From NCBI RefSeq assembly GCF_009796825.1, contig NZ_CP047030.1, positions 1 through 64,000 on the forward strand: a DNA stretch of 64,000 nt, in the 5' to 3' direction. Made by a program: the position numbers and the translations under genes. This DNA comes from Algibacter sp. L3A6. Its GTDB lineage: Bacteria > Bacteroidota > Bacteroidia > Flavobacteriales > Flavobacteriaceae. The first letter of the stretch is position 1, and each line of letters begins with the position of its first letter. The notes below the pieces were generated by a model. It was not told the origin of the DNA. It saw only the letters and a list, made by a program, of their open reading frames with translations, and ran no database searches. Below are positions 16,668 through 28,200 of this stretch, in pieces.

Positions 16668-17816
16668 ATGAACACAACTTTAGTGAACCAAATTAAACAG
16701 GAGTTTCTAGATAAATTTAATGAAGAACCTTTAATGGTTTTCTCGCCTGGAAGAATAAATATAATTGGTGAACATACCGATTATAACGATGGTTTTGTAT
16801 TTCCAGCAGCTGTAAATAAAGGTATTATTGCTGCTATTAATAAAACGCAGAATAGCACATCGTCTGTTTCTGCATCCGATTTTAACGATACCATTTCCTT
16901 TTCAACAGACTCTATTGCTCCTATGGCAAAAGAAAGTTGGGGGAATTATGTTTTAGGTGTTATTGCAGAAATACAGAAATTAGGTAAAACCATCGAAAAT
17001 TTTAATATGGTTTTTGGAGGCGATATTCCATCGGGTTCAGGCATGTCATCATCTGCTGCTTTAGAAAATAGTGTTGTTTTTGGTTTAAATGAATTGTTTA
17101 ATCTTGGTTTGAGTAAAACTGAAATGATTTTTATTTCTCAAAAAGCAGAACATAATTACGTAGGTGTAAACTGTGGTATTATGGATCAATACGCGAGTAT
17201 GTTTGGTATTAAAAACCATGCATTACTTTTGGATTGCCGTTCGATTGAAGCTAAACCTTTTGAAATTAATTTTGAAAATTATGAGCTCATGCTTATCAAC
17301 ACTAACGTGAAACATAGCTTATCTGATAGTGCTTACAATGATCGCCGCTCTGTTTGCGAGAGTATTTCTAAAATGCTTAACATAAAAGCCTTAAGAGATG
17401 CTAATGAAACTGATCTAGAAAAAGTAAAAGATAAAGTTACAGACGAAGATTACCAAAAAGCCTTATTTGTAATACAAGAAAATAACCGTGCAGAACAAGC
17501 ATCTGCAGCCATGCAAAATGGTGATTTAAAAACGCTAGGGAAATTAATTTACGGATCGCACCATGGTTTACAACACCAATATAAAGTGAGTTGTGACGAA
17601 TTGGATTTTCTAGTTGAAAGCGCAAAAAAGAATAATAATATTTTAGGCGCACGTATGATGGGTGGTGGCTTTGGTGGTTGCACTATAAATTTAATAGCTA
17701 AAAACGCCGTAGAAGATTTTAAAACTTCGGTAGCACCAGCCTATAAAAAAGCGTTCGATAAAGATTGTTCTATTTATACTGTTGAACTTTCAGACGGGAC
17801 ACACCTTATAAAATAA
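16668..17816 (+). CDS. galK: Galactokinase
   Basis: Phosphorylates alpha-galactose to galactose 1-phosphate with ATP; a cytoplasmic GHMP kinase. The 382-residue product has the galactokinase signature GRINIIGEHTDYNDG (28-42), the ATP-binding GHMP motif IPSGSGMSSSAALE (about 125-138) and the C-terminal GARMMGGGFGGC (about 326-337). All are intact. It is the second gene of the galMKT operon, 17 bp after galM and 23 bp before galT. Confidence 0.98.
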   Translation: MNTTLVNQIKQEFLDKFNEEPLMVFSPGRINIIGEHTDYNDGFVFPAAVNKGIIAAINKTQNSTSSVSASDFNDTISFSTDSIAPMAKESWGNYVLGVIAEIQKLGKTIENFNMVFGGDIPSGSGMSSSAALENSVVFGLNELFNLGLSKTEMIFISQKAEHNYVGVNCGIMDQYASMFGIKNHALLLDCRSIEAKPFEINFENYELMLINTNVKHSLSDSAYNDRRSVCESISKMLNIKALRDANETDLEKVKDKVTDEDYQKALFVIQENNRAEQASAAMQNGDLKTLGKLIYGSHHGLQHQYKVSCDELDFLVESAKKNNNILGARMMGGGFGGCTINLIAKNAVEDFKTSVAPAYKKAFDKDCSIYTVELSDGTHLIK

Positions 17817-17839
17817 TTCAAAATTAAAAAGACATTATA

Positions 17840-18859
17840 ATGACTACCGATTTACAAGATTTTTCGCATAAACGCTATAATATATTAACCGGTGAATGGG
17901 TTTTAGTTTCTCCACACCGTGCAAAACGCCCTTGGCAAGGACAAAACGAAACTGTAAACAATGAAGTACGCCCATCTTATGATGAAAGCTGTTATTTGTG
18001 TGCTGGAAATGCTAGAATAAGCGGAGAGAAAAACCCGAATTATGAGGATGTTTTTATTTTTACCAACGATTTTGGAGCCTTACAAACCGACTCTAAAGTT
18101 TTTAAAGTTGAAGATGGTTTATTAAAAGCGCAAAGCGAACAAGGTATTTGTAAAGTGATTTGTTTTAGCCCAGACCACTCCAAAAGTTTAGCAGACATGA
18201 CACCTAGCGAAATTGAAAAAGTCATTTTTGCTTGGCAACGTGAATACAATGAACTTGCTGAAAACGATTTAATAAATTACGTTCAAATTTTTGAAAACAA
18301 AGGAGCTGTAATGGGCTGCAGTAACCCACATCCGCATGGTCAAATATGGAGTCAAACCACATTACCAAACGAAGTTGACAAAAAAAACACGCAACAATTA
18401 AACTACTTTAACAAAAACAAAAGCAGTCTTTTAGGCGATTATTTAGCTCAAGAACTAGAAAAGCAAGAACGTATTATTTTTGAAAACGATGCTTTTGTTG
18501 TACTAATTCCGTTTTGGGCTGTTTGGCCGTTTGAAGCTATGATTGCTCCTAAAAAGCAACAAAGAAACATATCTGAATTATCAAGAAATGAAACTTTACT
18601 ATATGCTGAAGCTATTTCGGTAATAACTAAAGCTTACGATAAGCTATTTAATACATCATTTCCATATTCTAGTGGTATTCACCAATCTCCTACAGACGGA
18701 GCAGCTAACGATCATTGGCATTGGCACATGAGTTTCTATCCACCATTATTACGTAGCGCAACGGTTAAGAAATTTATGGTTGGTTATGAAATGTTTGGCT
18801 CACCTCAACGTGATATTACCGCAGAGAGTGCCGTTAAAATGCTTCGCGATTTGCTTTAA
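17840..18859 (+). CDS. galT: Galactose-1-phosphate uridylyltransferase
   Basis: Exchanges UMP between UDP-glucose and galactose 1-phosphate. The 339-residue protein contains the metal-site cysteines C51-x2-C54 (CYLC), the active-site HPHGQ (164-168, His166 being the expected uridylylated residue) and the C-terminal HWHWHMSFYPP (about 292-302), typical of class I GalT. It closes the operon, which ends in a strong terminator. The epimerase GalE that completes the Leloir pathway is not in the window. Confidence 0.98.
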   Translation: MTTDLQDFSHKRYNILTGEWVLVSPHRAKRPWQGQNETVNNEVRPSYDESCYLCAGNARISGEKNPNYEDVFIFTNDFGALQTDSKVFKVEDGLLKAQSEQGICKVICFSPDHSKSLADMTPSEIEKVIFAWQREYNELAENDLINYVQIFENKGAVMGCSNPHPHGQIWSQTTLPNEVDKKNTQQLNYFNKNKSSLLGDYLAQELEKQERIIFENDAFVVLIPFWAVWPFEAMIAPKKQQRNISELSRNETLLYAEAISVITKAYDKLFNTSFPYSSGIHQSPTDGAANDHWHWHMSFYPPLLRSATVKKFMVGYEMFGSPQRDITAESAVKMLRDLL

Positions 18860-18880
18860 ATCATTAAAACATTTTCAGAA

Positions 18881-18917
18881 AAAAAGCCTTTACAATTTTG
18901 ATTGTAAAGGCTTTTTT
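18881..18917 (+). terminator. Terminator of galMKT
   Basis: AAAAAGCCTTTACAAT and ATTGTAAAGGCTTTTT form a long perfect stem around TTTG with a T tail. Confidence 0.92.
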
Positions 18918-19124
18918 ATACCTTAAAGTTAAAATATATTAACAGTTTTCTTCAAATTTAATCTACTTTATTCTACTCTTCATTTAAGCAGTTATTCAAT
19001 ATATCAAATTGATATTATTACAAAAAACAGCAATTATATGTAAAAATTTCATCGTTTATATTTTTGTTATCTACATGAAATCAAGCTCAAAACGACTCAT
19101 AAACGAGTATTTTTTCCTTACAAA

Positions 19125-19186
19125 AATGTATTTCAACGATTAATTAATGTATTTCAACGTTTTAATTAGAATGTTTTATATGTTTG
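19125..19186 (+). promoter_or_regulatory. Direct-repeat operator and promoter of the surface-protein locus
   Basis: AATGTATTTCAACG occurs at 19125-19138 and again at 19146-19159, 21 bp apart, two helical turns. TATGTTTG at 19179-19186 is a perfect -7 box. The second repeat occupies the place of the -33 box, which has no TTG, the arrangement expected of an activator-dependent promoter. The predicted leader of about 230 nt (to 19421) contains no ORF I can support. The rest of the 18918-19124 gap is plain AT-rich sequence. Confidence 0.55.
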
Positions 19187-19421
19187 CAGTAGGAAATAAA
19201 ACACGAACTAAAAACCGATATAAAAATGGTCTTAAAAAGAATCATTGGGTGACATAGCAAAAACTATTTTTTTACAATTCCCAAATTTCAATTAACCCAA
19301 AAGATATTTCATCAAAAATAACAGAAGAAGCAAAATAGAAATAACCTATAAGAAGTTCCCCCTAACTTCTTTCAAAATTCTCCCTAAGGATTTATAGCGT
19401 TAACTAAAACCTCACCTACTT

Positions 19422-22091
19422 ATGAGCACTACATACAAATATAGCTGGCTTAAAAAATTCACATTAACCCTAATCGTAATTTATAGTTTTACGATATCTT
19501 TAAATTTAAGTGCATATAACTTAATTGCAAAAGTTTCGGAGACTAGTAAAATAGCTTTATTAGAAACAAGCCTTACTGTTGGAGATTCTTCTATAAACGT
19601 AAACGGAAAGTATGAACTTTATTTTGATGGTTTGGATGATTATGCCGAAGAGCCTTACGTTATCGACTCTTGGGAAGAAGTATCAATTATGGCATGGATT
19701 AAACTTGATAGCTTATCTCAAGATGTCCAAATTATTGCTGGTCAGCGAGCTTTTTACCTTCAACTTAATGCTAATAAAAGTATTAGTGCTTTTGCAAATT
19801 CAAAAACATTAACTAGTAAAACACTATTAAACACAAATCAATGGTATCAGGTTACAGTAACGCACAAGCCAAACGATTTTAAGCTATATATTAATGGTGA
19901 AGCAGAAGCTACAAGATCAACTGCATCTGGAAACATACAACACGATACATCAAACTTTACAATTGGTAAATACCCAAGTAATAGCAGTAACTACTTTAAT
20001 GGCTCTATAGATGAGTTTCGTTTATTTAATAAAGCTCTTTCTAGTAATGAACTCCGCAAAATAATCTACCAAGAAATTGAAGATAATAATGGTATAGTAA
20101 AAGGGAGTGTTTTACCTAAAAACATCACTCATTTTAATGAAGAAACCAACACATCAACTGCTTTACCTTGGGAAAACTTAAAAAGGTACTACCGTATGGA
20201 TGTTATTGAAAATAATGTACTATTTGATTCTGCTAACTTAATAATTGACAATGCAATACATGCACAAATTCATAATATTGAAACCATTAACGAGCAATCG
20301 GCACCAATGCCATTTGTTACTACACAATCGGGATCTTTAGAAAATGCTTTAAATAATATTGAAAAAGGTATAGATGGATCGGACGCTGTAAAATACAATT
20401 GGTCTATAGTAAACATTAAACACAACGATGTATATTATTCTAATACTCAAAAACATTTGGGATTAATTGTAGACTATGCAGATGCAGATTTAAACCCAAT
20501 TACATATGTAGTTAGAAACGATTCTGAATTAAACGTGAGCTGGTATTTAAACCTAAACGGAACCATTGATTTAAGAGGGAAATCTCAATTAATACAAGGT
20601 TTAGAAAGTACACTTGCCAATACAAGCCAAGGTAAAATAACACAAAACAGAAATCTTGAGGGCGACATATACACCTACAATTATTGGTCTTCTCCTGTGG
20701 GTCAAACTAATAATTTAACAAACAACAATAATTATAAATTAGCCGATGTTATTAAAAACATTAACTTTTTAAGATCGGGTTACAACGGAACAGAAACAGC
20801 AGTTGCAGATTACTGGATTTGGAAATATTGCAACTTAATGAACAATAACAATACTCCCATTTGGCAACATGTAAGAAGTACAGGAACTTTAAAACCTGGT
20901 GAAGGTTTCACCATGAAAGGCACTGGAACTAGTAGTGAAAAAATTAAGCAAGACTATCTAATTGAAGGTAAACCAAATAATGGAGATGTAAACATACCAG
21001 TTTATGCCGGAAACGAATATTTAGTTGGTAACCCATACCCATCTCCTATTGATGCTCAACAATTTATTTTGGACAATAGCGAAGAGCATTCCGGAGTTAC
21101 AACAGGTGTTATTTATTACAAAGAACATTATAGTGGCGGTACGCATAGCCTTGGTGATTTTCAAGGAGGCTACGCAACATACTCACTTGCTGGCAGTGTT
21201 CCTGCTGTTTGGCAAGGTGAAACGGCTCCATTAATAACAGGAAATGGTTTAAGTTTAGAAGCCTCAAGACAATATATTCCAGTTGGTCAGGCATTTTTTA
21301 TGGTGGCAAAAACTTCTGGTGATATTAAATTTAATAACGGACAACGTGCCTTTCATGTCGATAACAACGTCGCTGCCAAATCATCCCATACTAAAATAGC
21401 GGCGGAAGATGACAACAGACCAAAGCTTAGATTAAGTTTCAATTCTGTAAATCAAATACATAGACAGCTACTAGTAACTGCCGATGAGCATGCTACCTCT
21501 GGTTACGATTCAGGATTTGATGCTCAAGATATTGATCAATTATCCGATGATATGTATTGGTTAATTAATAATGAAAAATTCAGTATTCAAGGTATTGATA
21601 TTATAGATGAAACTACTAAAATTCCTTTAGGTATTCATACAAAAACCAATGGAGCGAATACAATTAGTATTGATGAATTAGAACATTTTCCAGAGAACTT
21701 AAATATCTACCTCTACGATAAAGAATTAAATATTAGTCATAATTTAAAAGAAAGCGATTATACTATTTATTTAGCAGCAGGTTCTTATTTAAATAGATTT
21801 GAAATTACCTTTTTCGAGCAAGTAACTTTAGCTAATACAGAATTTGAAAATGATAAAATCGATATGTACTTTTCAAATTCAGAAAATAGCATCGTAATTA
21901 ACAACCCGTCTTCTATTTATATCGAATCAATTCAAATGTATAATTTGGTTGGTCAATCGGTTTTCAATCTTGAAACTAAAGCAAGTAAAAGTAATTTCTC
22001 ACATAGGGTAGAGAAAACACATCCAGGCGTATATATTTTGAAAATAAAAACAAGTCATGGTGTCTTAAGTAAAGAAGTATTAAAAAAATAA
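19422..22091 (+). CDS. Secreted LamG-domain surface protein with type IX sorting tail
   Basis: An 889-residue protein with a signal peptide (about 10-31). A LamG/concanavalin-like beta-sandwich spans roughly 62-205 (YFDGLDDYAEEP... ending IDEFRLFNKALS). The following region of about 500 residues contains SQLIQG, YWSSPVG, GEGFTMKG, KPNNGDVN and GNEYLVGNPYPSPIDA; it recurs in the next gene. The last 75 residues (from about 815) look like a type A type IX sorting domain: NPSSIYIESIQMYNLVGQSV then GVYILKIKTSHG and a basic end. It is therefore probably exported through the outer membrane and attached to the surface. The ligand is unknown; LamG domains often bind glycans. Confidence 0.85.
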   Translation: MSTTYKYSWLKKFTLTLIVIYSFTISLNLSAYNLIAKVSETSKIALLETSLTVGDSSINVNGKYELYFDGLDDYAEEPYVIDSWEEVSIMAWIKLDSLSQDVQIIAGQRAFYLQLNANKSISAFANSKTLTSKTLLNTNQWYQVTVTHKPNDFKLYINGEAEATRSTASGNIQHDTSNFTIGKYPSNSSNYFNGSIDEFRLFNKALSSNELRKIIYQEIEDNNGIVKGSVLPKNITHFNEETNTSTALPWENLKRYYRMDVIENNVLFDSANLIIDNAIHAQIHNIETINEQSAPMPFVTTQSGSLENALNNIEKGIDGSDAVKYNWSIVNIKHNDVYYSNTQKHLGLIVDYADADLNPITYVVRNDSELNVSWYLNLNGTIDLRGKSQLIQGLESTLANTSQGKITQNRNLEGDIYTYNYWSSPVGQTNNLTNNNNYKLADVIKNINFLRSGYNGTETAVADYWIWKYCNLMNNNNTPIWQHVRSTGTLKPGEGFTMKGTGTSSEKIKQDYLIEGKPNNGDVNIPVYAGNEYLVGNPYPSPIDAQQFILDNSEEHSGVTTGVIYYKEHYSGGTHSLGDFQGGYATYSLAGSVPAVWQGETAPLITGNGLSLEASRQYIPVGQAFFMVAKTSGDIKFNNGQRAFHVDNNVAAKSSHTKIAAEDDNRPKLRLSFNSVNQIHRQLLVTADEHATSGYDSGFDAQDIDQLSDDMYWLINNEKFSIQGIDIIDETTKIPLGIHTKTNGANTISIDELEHFPENLNIYLYDKELNISHNLKESDYTIYLAAGSYLNRFEITFFEQVTLANTEFENDKIDMYFSNSENSIVINNPSSIYIESIQMYNLVGQSVFNLETKASKSNFSHRVEKTHPGVYILKIKTSHGVLSKEVLKK

Positions 22092-22194
22092 ATAACTCCC
22101 TCATTTAAAAACTATTACACTTAAAATAGTTTTCTATAAAACTAAAAAACCCAAAATAAACCCCCATAAAAACACATTTATCTAGATAAACAGA

Positions 22195-22226
22195 TTTGTT
22201 TACAGGAATTTATTTCCATAATATTG
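22195..22226 (+). promoter_or_regulatory. Probable promoter of the 2262-residue surface-protein gene
   Basis: TTTG (22195-22198), 20-nt spacer, TAATATTG (22219-22226), one base off TAnnTTTG. An AT-rich weak hairpin lies ahead at 22107-22133. The gene could also be reached by readthrough from the preceding one. Confidence 0.45.
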
Positions 22227-22273
22227 ACGCTCCCTCCCTCTAGTCTCTCAAGAATTATGATAATAGCGTCTTA

Positions 22274-25200
22274 ATGAAACAACCAGATCTGATTAAATCT
22301 CGAAGGTTTTTTATGCCTTCTTTTTTAGAAAAACTGTCTTCAAAAAACAATAAATACAATCCATTGTTTTTAATAAAATCTTTATCTCAGTTTGCTAAGA
22401 ACCATTCAAATTTTTTTCTAAAATCACTACAACTAAAAAAAGCTTCACCAATGTTGCTTTTATTTTGTTGCTTTTATTCTGCTGTCGCTTTTTCTCAAGT
22501 GCCTGCTAATAATGATTTAATAGATGCCACAACTGTTACGCATAGTTCAAGTTGGTGTTCTGCAAATGGCGCTTACACTACACTTAATGCAACAGCCGAC
22601 GGCCCGAAAGGAATAGCATGGGCAAATGGGCCAAACTTTAACGTCTGGTTTAAATTTCAGGCTACAGCAGCGCAAGTCAATGTTAAATTAACGCCTGACG
22701 GTATGCGCTATCCTTATTTAGCGCTATGGGATATTAACCAAGTAGAAATTCAAAGTAAAAATTATATTGACGCTAGTAGTTCAATAAATGCACAATCCAA
22801 CAGTTTAACTATTGGCGATTGGTACTATGTATCGGTAGACAACCACAGCTCAAACAGCCATCGAGGTGCTTTTAGCTTATGTATTGAAGATAAGGTTGAT
22901 TTCGATTTTAAGGAAGGTGCCGTTGAAGTACCACATACTGCAAACTGGTGCTCTGCTGATGCAGAATACACAACAAGTAACGGCTATCCCGATGGCCCTA
23001 AAGGTTCTGCATGGTCTAGTGATCCAAACGCTAATGTATGGTTTAAATTTAAAGCCACAACTACGCAAATTAATGCCGAAGTAAAGCATGGCGGTACATT
23101 TGGTAGTGCGCGCTACCCCTTATTAGCACTTTGGGATGCATCTGGTACAGAAGTTACAAGTAAGAATTTCAATTACACAGGAAGTTCCATTAGGATACAA
23201 TCTAAAAACTTAACTACTGGAAATTGGTACTATATATCGGTAGATAATTACAGCTCTCCTGCCTACCGTGGCAGCTTTATCTTTTGCGTTGACGATAAGG
23301 TAAATTTTGATTTTAAAGAAGGCGCTATTGAAGTGCCACATACAGCAAATTGGTGCTCTGCTGATGCAGAATACACAACAGTTGATGGGTCTCCCGATGG
23401 AGTTAAAGGTTCCGCTTGGGCTAGTGACCCCAACGCTAATGTTTGGTTTAAGTTTAAAGCCACAACTACACAAGTAAATGCTGAAGTAAAGCATGGCGGA
23501 GTATTAGGCGATGGTCGTTATCCGTTATTAGCACTTTGGGATGCATCTGGAACTGAAATTAATAGTATAAATTTCAACTATACAGCAAACTCTATTAATG
23601 TACAATCTAACAATTTAACTATTGGAGATTGGTATTACATATCGGCAGACAACTATAATTCTACTAGTTACCGTGGTAGCTTTACCTTATGTGTAGATGA
23701 TAAAGTGAATTTTAATTATAAAGAAGGAGCTCTAGAAATACCGCATACCGCAAACTGGTGTTCTGCAGATGCAGAATATACTACAGTTTACGGATCTCCC
23801 GATCAGGTTAAAGGTTCTGCTTGGTCTAGTGATCCAAACGCTAATGTCTGGTTTAAATTTAAAGCCACAACTACGCAAATTAATGCTGAAGTAAAGCATG
23901 GCGGTACATTTGGTAGTGCGCGCTATCCCTTATTAGCACTTTGGGATGCATCTGGAACTGAAGTTAATAGTACAAATTTCAACTATTCAGCAGACTACGT
24001 TAATGTTCAATCTAGCAATTTAACTATTGGAGATTGGTACTACATATCGGCAGATAATTACAATTCTACCGCCTATCGTGGCAGTTTTACTTTATGTGTT
24101 GACGATAAGGTTAATTTCGATTATAAAGAAGGTGCTATTGAAGTGCCACATACTGCGGATTGGTGCTCTGCTGATGCTGAATACTCAACAATACACGCAT
24201 CTCCCGATGGCACGAAAGGTTCTGCATGGGCTAACGGACCAAACTTTAACGTATGGTTTAAGTTTAAAGCTACCTCTACACAAGTAAATGCTGAAGTAAA
24301 AAAGGACGGTACCTTTGGAGACATGCGCTATTCTTACGTAGCACTTTGGGAAGAAGATGGTACTGAAATTACAAGTAAAAATTACAATAATGCGCTTAAC
24401 ACCAGAAATGTTCAATCTAACAATTTAACTATTGGAAATTGGTATTATATATCTGTCGATAATCACAGCTCTACAAGTTATAGCGGCACCTTTACTTTAT
24501 GTGTAGATGATGAAGTAGATTTCGATTATAAAGAAGGTGCTATTGAAGTTCCACACACCACAAGTTGGTGCTCTGGCGATGATGAATATAATACCTACAA
24601 CGCCTCTCCCGATGGTACAAAAGGTTCTAGTTGGTATGATGGACCTAATTACAATGTATGGTTTAAATTTCAAGCTACGGCAGCACAAGTAAACGCTCAA
24701 GTAAAAATAGGAGACCCGTCTAAAAATATTCGTTATGCTTCTATGGCACTTTGGGATCAATCAGGAAATGAAGTTAAAAGTGCTAGTTATTACAGCGTTG
24801 ATAGCTCAATTAATGTACAAACCAATAATTTAACCATTGGAGACTGGTATTATATTTCTGTAGACCATAGAAATAGCATCTATTATATGGGTGACTTCAC
24901 GTTGTGTATTGAAGATAAAGTAGGTTACGATTATAAAGAAGGCGCTATTGAAGTCCCTCACACAACCTCTTGGTGTTCCGAAGATGAAGAATATACAACA
25001 TTCAATGCCTCTCCCGATGAAGCCAAAGGAAGCAATTGGTACGATGGACCTAATTACAATGTTTGGTTTAAATTTCAGGCCACAGCTGCCCAAATAAATG
25101 CACATCTTAAAATAGGCGGAACATACGGAGATATAGCTTACCCTTTTATTGCTATTTGGGATAATGCCGGAACAGAAATTAAAAGCACTAATTATTACAG

Positions 25201-28200
25201 CAGTTACAGTTCTATTAAAGTACAATCAAACAATTTAATTGTTGGAGATTGGTATTATATATCGGTAGATCATCGAGACAATATTAATTATCGTGGTACA
25301 TTTAGTTTATGTATCGAAGATAAAGTCGATTTCGATTATAAAGAAGGAGCTGTTGAAGTTCCTCATACCGACTCTTGGTGTTCTGGAGATGCAGATTACT
25401 CTACAGTTCATGCTTCAGCCGACAGTGATAGAGGTAGCACATGGTTTGATGGCCCTAACTATAACGTTTGGTTTAAGTTTCAAGCTACTTCAACACAATT
25501 AAGAGCAGACGTGAAAATTGGTGGCGCTTATGGCGACGTAGATTTCCCTTTTATTGCTCTTTGGGATGCTACTGAAACCGAAATTAAAAGCACGAATTAC
25601 TATAACAATGAATCTATTAACCTACAAACCAATAATTTAATTATTGGAGACTGGTATTACATATCAGTAGATCATAGAAATAGTATTTATTACCGTGGTA
25701 CTTTTACTTTATGTATTGAAAACAAAGTAGGTTATGATTATAAAGAAGGTGCATTAGAAGTACCGCATACCGCAAATTGGTGTTCCGGAGATGCTGAGTA
25801 TTCTACAATTCATGCAACAGCAGATCGAGATAAAGGTAGTGCTTGGTTCGATGGCCCGAATTACAACGTCTGGTTTAAATTTCAAGCCACAACAACACAA
25901 CTAAAAGCCGATTTAAAAATTGGTGGTGTATATGGCAATATGGATTACCCCTATATAGCACTTTGGGATGTTGCAGGAACAGAAATTAAAAGTGAGAATT
26001 ACTTTAATAGTACCGACTCTATCAATCTACAATCCAACAGTTTAACTATTGGAGATTGGTATTATATATCAGTAGATCATAGAAACGCAGCCTATTACCG
26101 TGGTGCATTTAGTTTATGTATTGAAAATACAATAGATTATGATTATTATGAAGCCGCTATAGATATCACTTCATTAATAAACTCTTGTTCTGCAGATGCC
26201 ATTTACACAACACGAGGAGCTTCTCCAGATCTAAATAGCGGAACAGCTTGGAATAATAGTGGGCCTAAATACAACCGATGGTTCAAATTTATCGCTCCTC
26301 CAGTTTCAGGTCAATTTAATATTCTAATTGATAGAGGTGACGAAAAAGGTACACAGAGAGGAACTCAAGTGGCCTTATGGAAAGATGGAGGAACTATAGA
26401 AGTCAACAGTGCTAGATATTCATCTTCAAATGATGATGTTACATTATCTGCTACTAATTTAATACCAGGAGACACCTATTATATCTCGGTAGACACATAC
26501 TCAAGTAATAGCTATACCGGTACATTCACAATCTGTTTAGAAAATACATTTATAGATTTTAATGGTACGGATTATTATGTAGACTTTGGCAGAAACCATA
26601 ATTTTACGAGTCAATTTTCATTAGAATCTTGGGTACTTCAAAAAACAAATTCAGGAACAGCTGCTATAATTTCAAAAGGAGAAACCCAAACAGGTAATCT
26701 TAGAGGATATCATTTAACTATAAAAAATGGTTACCCTAATCTATCTTGGTACGATAATTCAGGAAATGCTATTTTAGATCTCTCTTCACCTTTCAAAATT
26801 ACCGAGAATACTTGGCACCATGTGGCAACATCATTTAACGGAAGCATAGCATCACTATACCTCGATGGTGTTTTAGTTGCAAGCCAAAGTACAAGTAGAC
26901 CTTTAAGTAATAATCAATCTTTTTTAATCGGAGCGAGTTATGATAGCAGTTCGGCTTCTTCAGTAAAAAATAATTTCAATGGTTTTATAGATGAAGTTCG
27001 TGTATGGAATGTCGGCTTAACACAACAGCAGATTCAAGATATGATGAATCAGGAAATAGCTCAATCTGGAACTGTTGTAAACGGTAAAATTACGAATCAA
27101 GATGTTCATTCTGGTTTACGCTGGTCTAATTTAAGAGGATATTATCCTATGACAGATAACACCGCCACCGACCATTCAAACTATAATATAGATGGTACAT
27201 CAAAAAACAATACCACTACCATTCAAGCACAAACCGCACCATTACCATATAAATCTACAACAAACGGAAATTGGGAAAATGCAACAATATGGTTAAATAA
27301 CGATGTACAATACGCGCCAAACACAGATATGTATGGTACGCACATAAATTGGAACATAGCAGAAATTAATCATAATATAAATAATACCACGGGACATAGT
27401 GTTTCTGCTTTAATAATAGATAGTCCTGGGACATTAACAGTAAAAGCTTCCGATAGTTTAAGTGTTTCTAGATATTTAAAATTAAATGGTGAGCTTACTT
27501 TAGAAGGAGACTCTCAACTTATACAAGGTGCAGACAGCGAACTAGATGTTACGAGTTCGGGGACTTTATTAAAAAACCAACAAGGAAGCGCTGATACCTT
27601 CACTTATAATTATTGGTCATCTCCAGTTGGCCCTCAAAACATAACTTCAAACAATAACAGCTATAAATTACCAGAAATTTTTGATGGTGTTACCTTTTTA
27701 ACATCAGGTTACAATGGATCTGTATCTCCTTTAGGTATTTCTACAGCTTGGATTTGGAAATTCAACAATAGAACAAGCGATGATTATTCGGAATGGCAAC
27801 ATGTAGGAAACACAGGTTCTCTTCTGCCTGGCGAAGGCTTTTCTATGAAAGGCCCAGGGTCTGGAATACCATCAGAATTGCAAAACTACCTATTAAAAGG
27901 AAAACCTAATAATGGGGATATTAACTTAACCATTAACGCTGGTAACGAATATTTAGTTGGTAACCCTTACCCGTCTGCAATAGACGCCAAAGCCTTTATA
28001 TTAGATAATGGTACCACTATCGCTGGGCCAGGATCTACAACTGGAACACTTTATTTCTGGGAACATTGGGGAGGAAATTCGCATAATTATAGTAGCTATC
28101 AAGGCGGTTACGCTTCGTATTCGCTATCAGGCGGTGTACCAGCAGCATCAAAAGCTTCAAGTAATCCGGATGTTGATCAAGGGGGCGTATCCACAAAAAC

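Noticed and set aside
24830..25225. Minus-strand ORF of 131 codons inside the giant repeat protein gene, and similar shadow frames in other repeat units
   Set aside because: The frames recur because the coding repeats recur; they have no independent starts or domains.
22502..26550. Repeat array resembling a CRISPR or satellite
   Set aside because: The 405-bp units stay in one reading frame and encode a protein domain; there are no short repeats with unique spacers.
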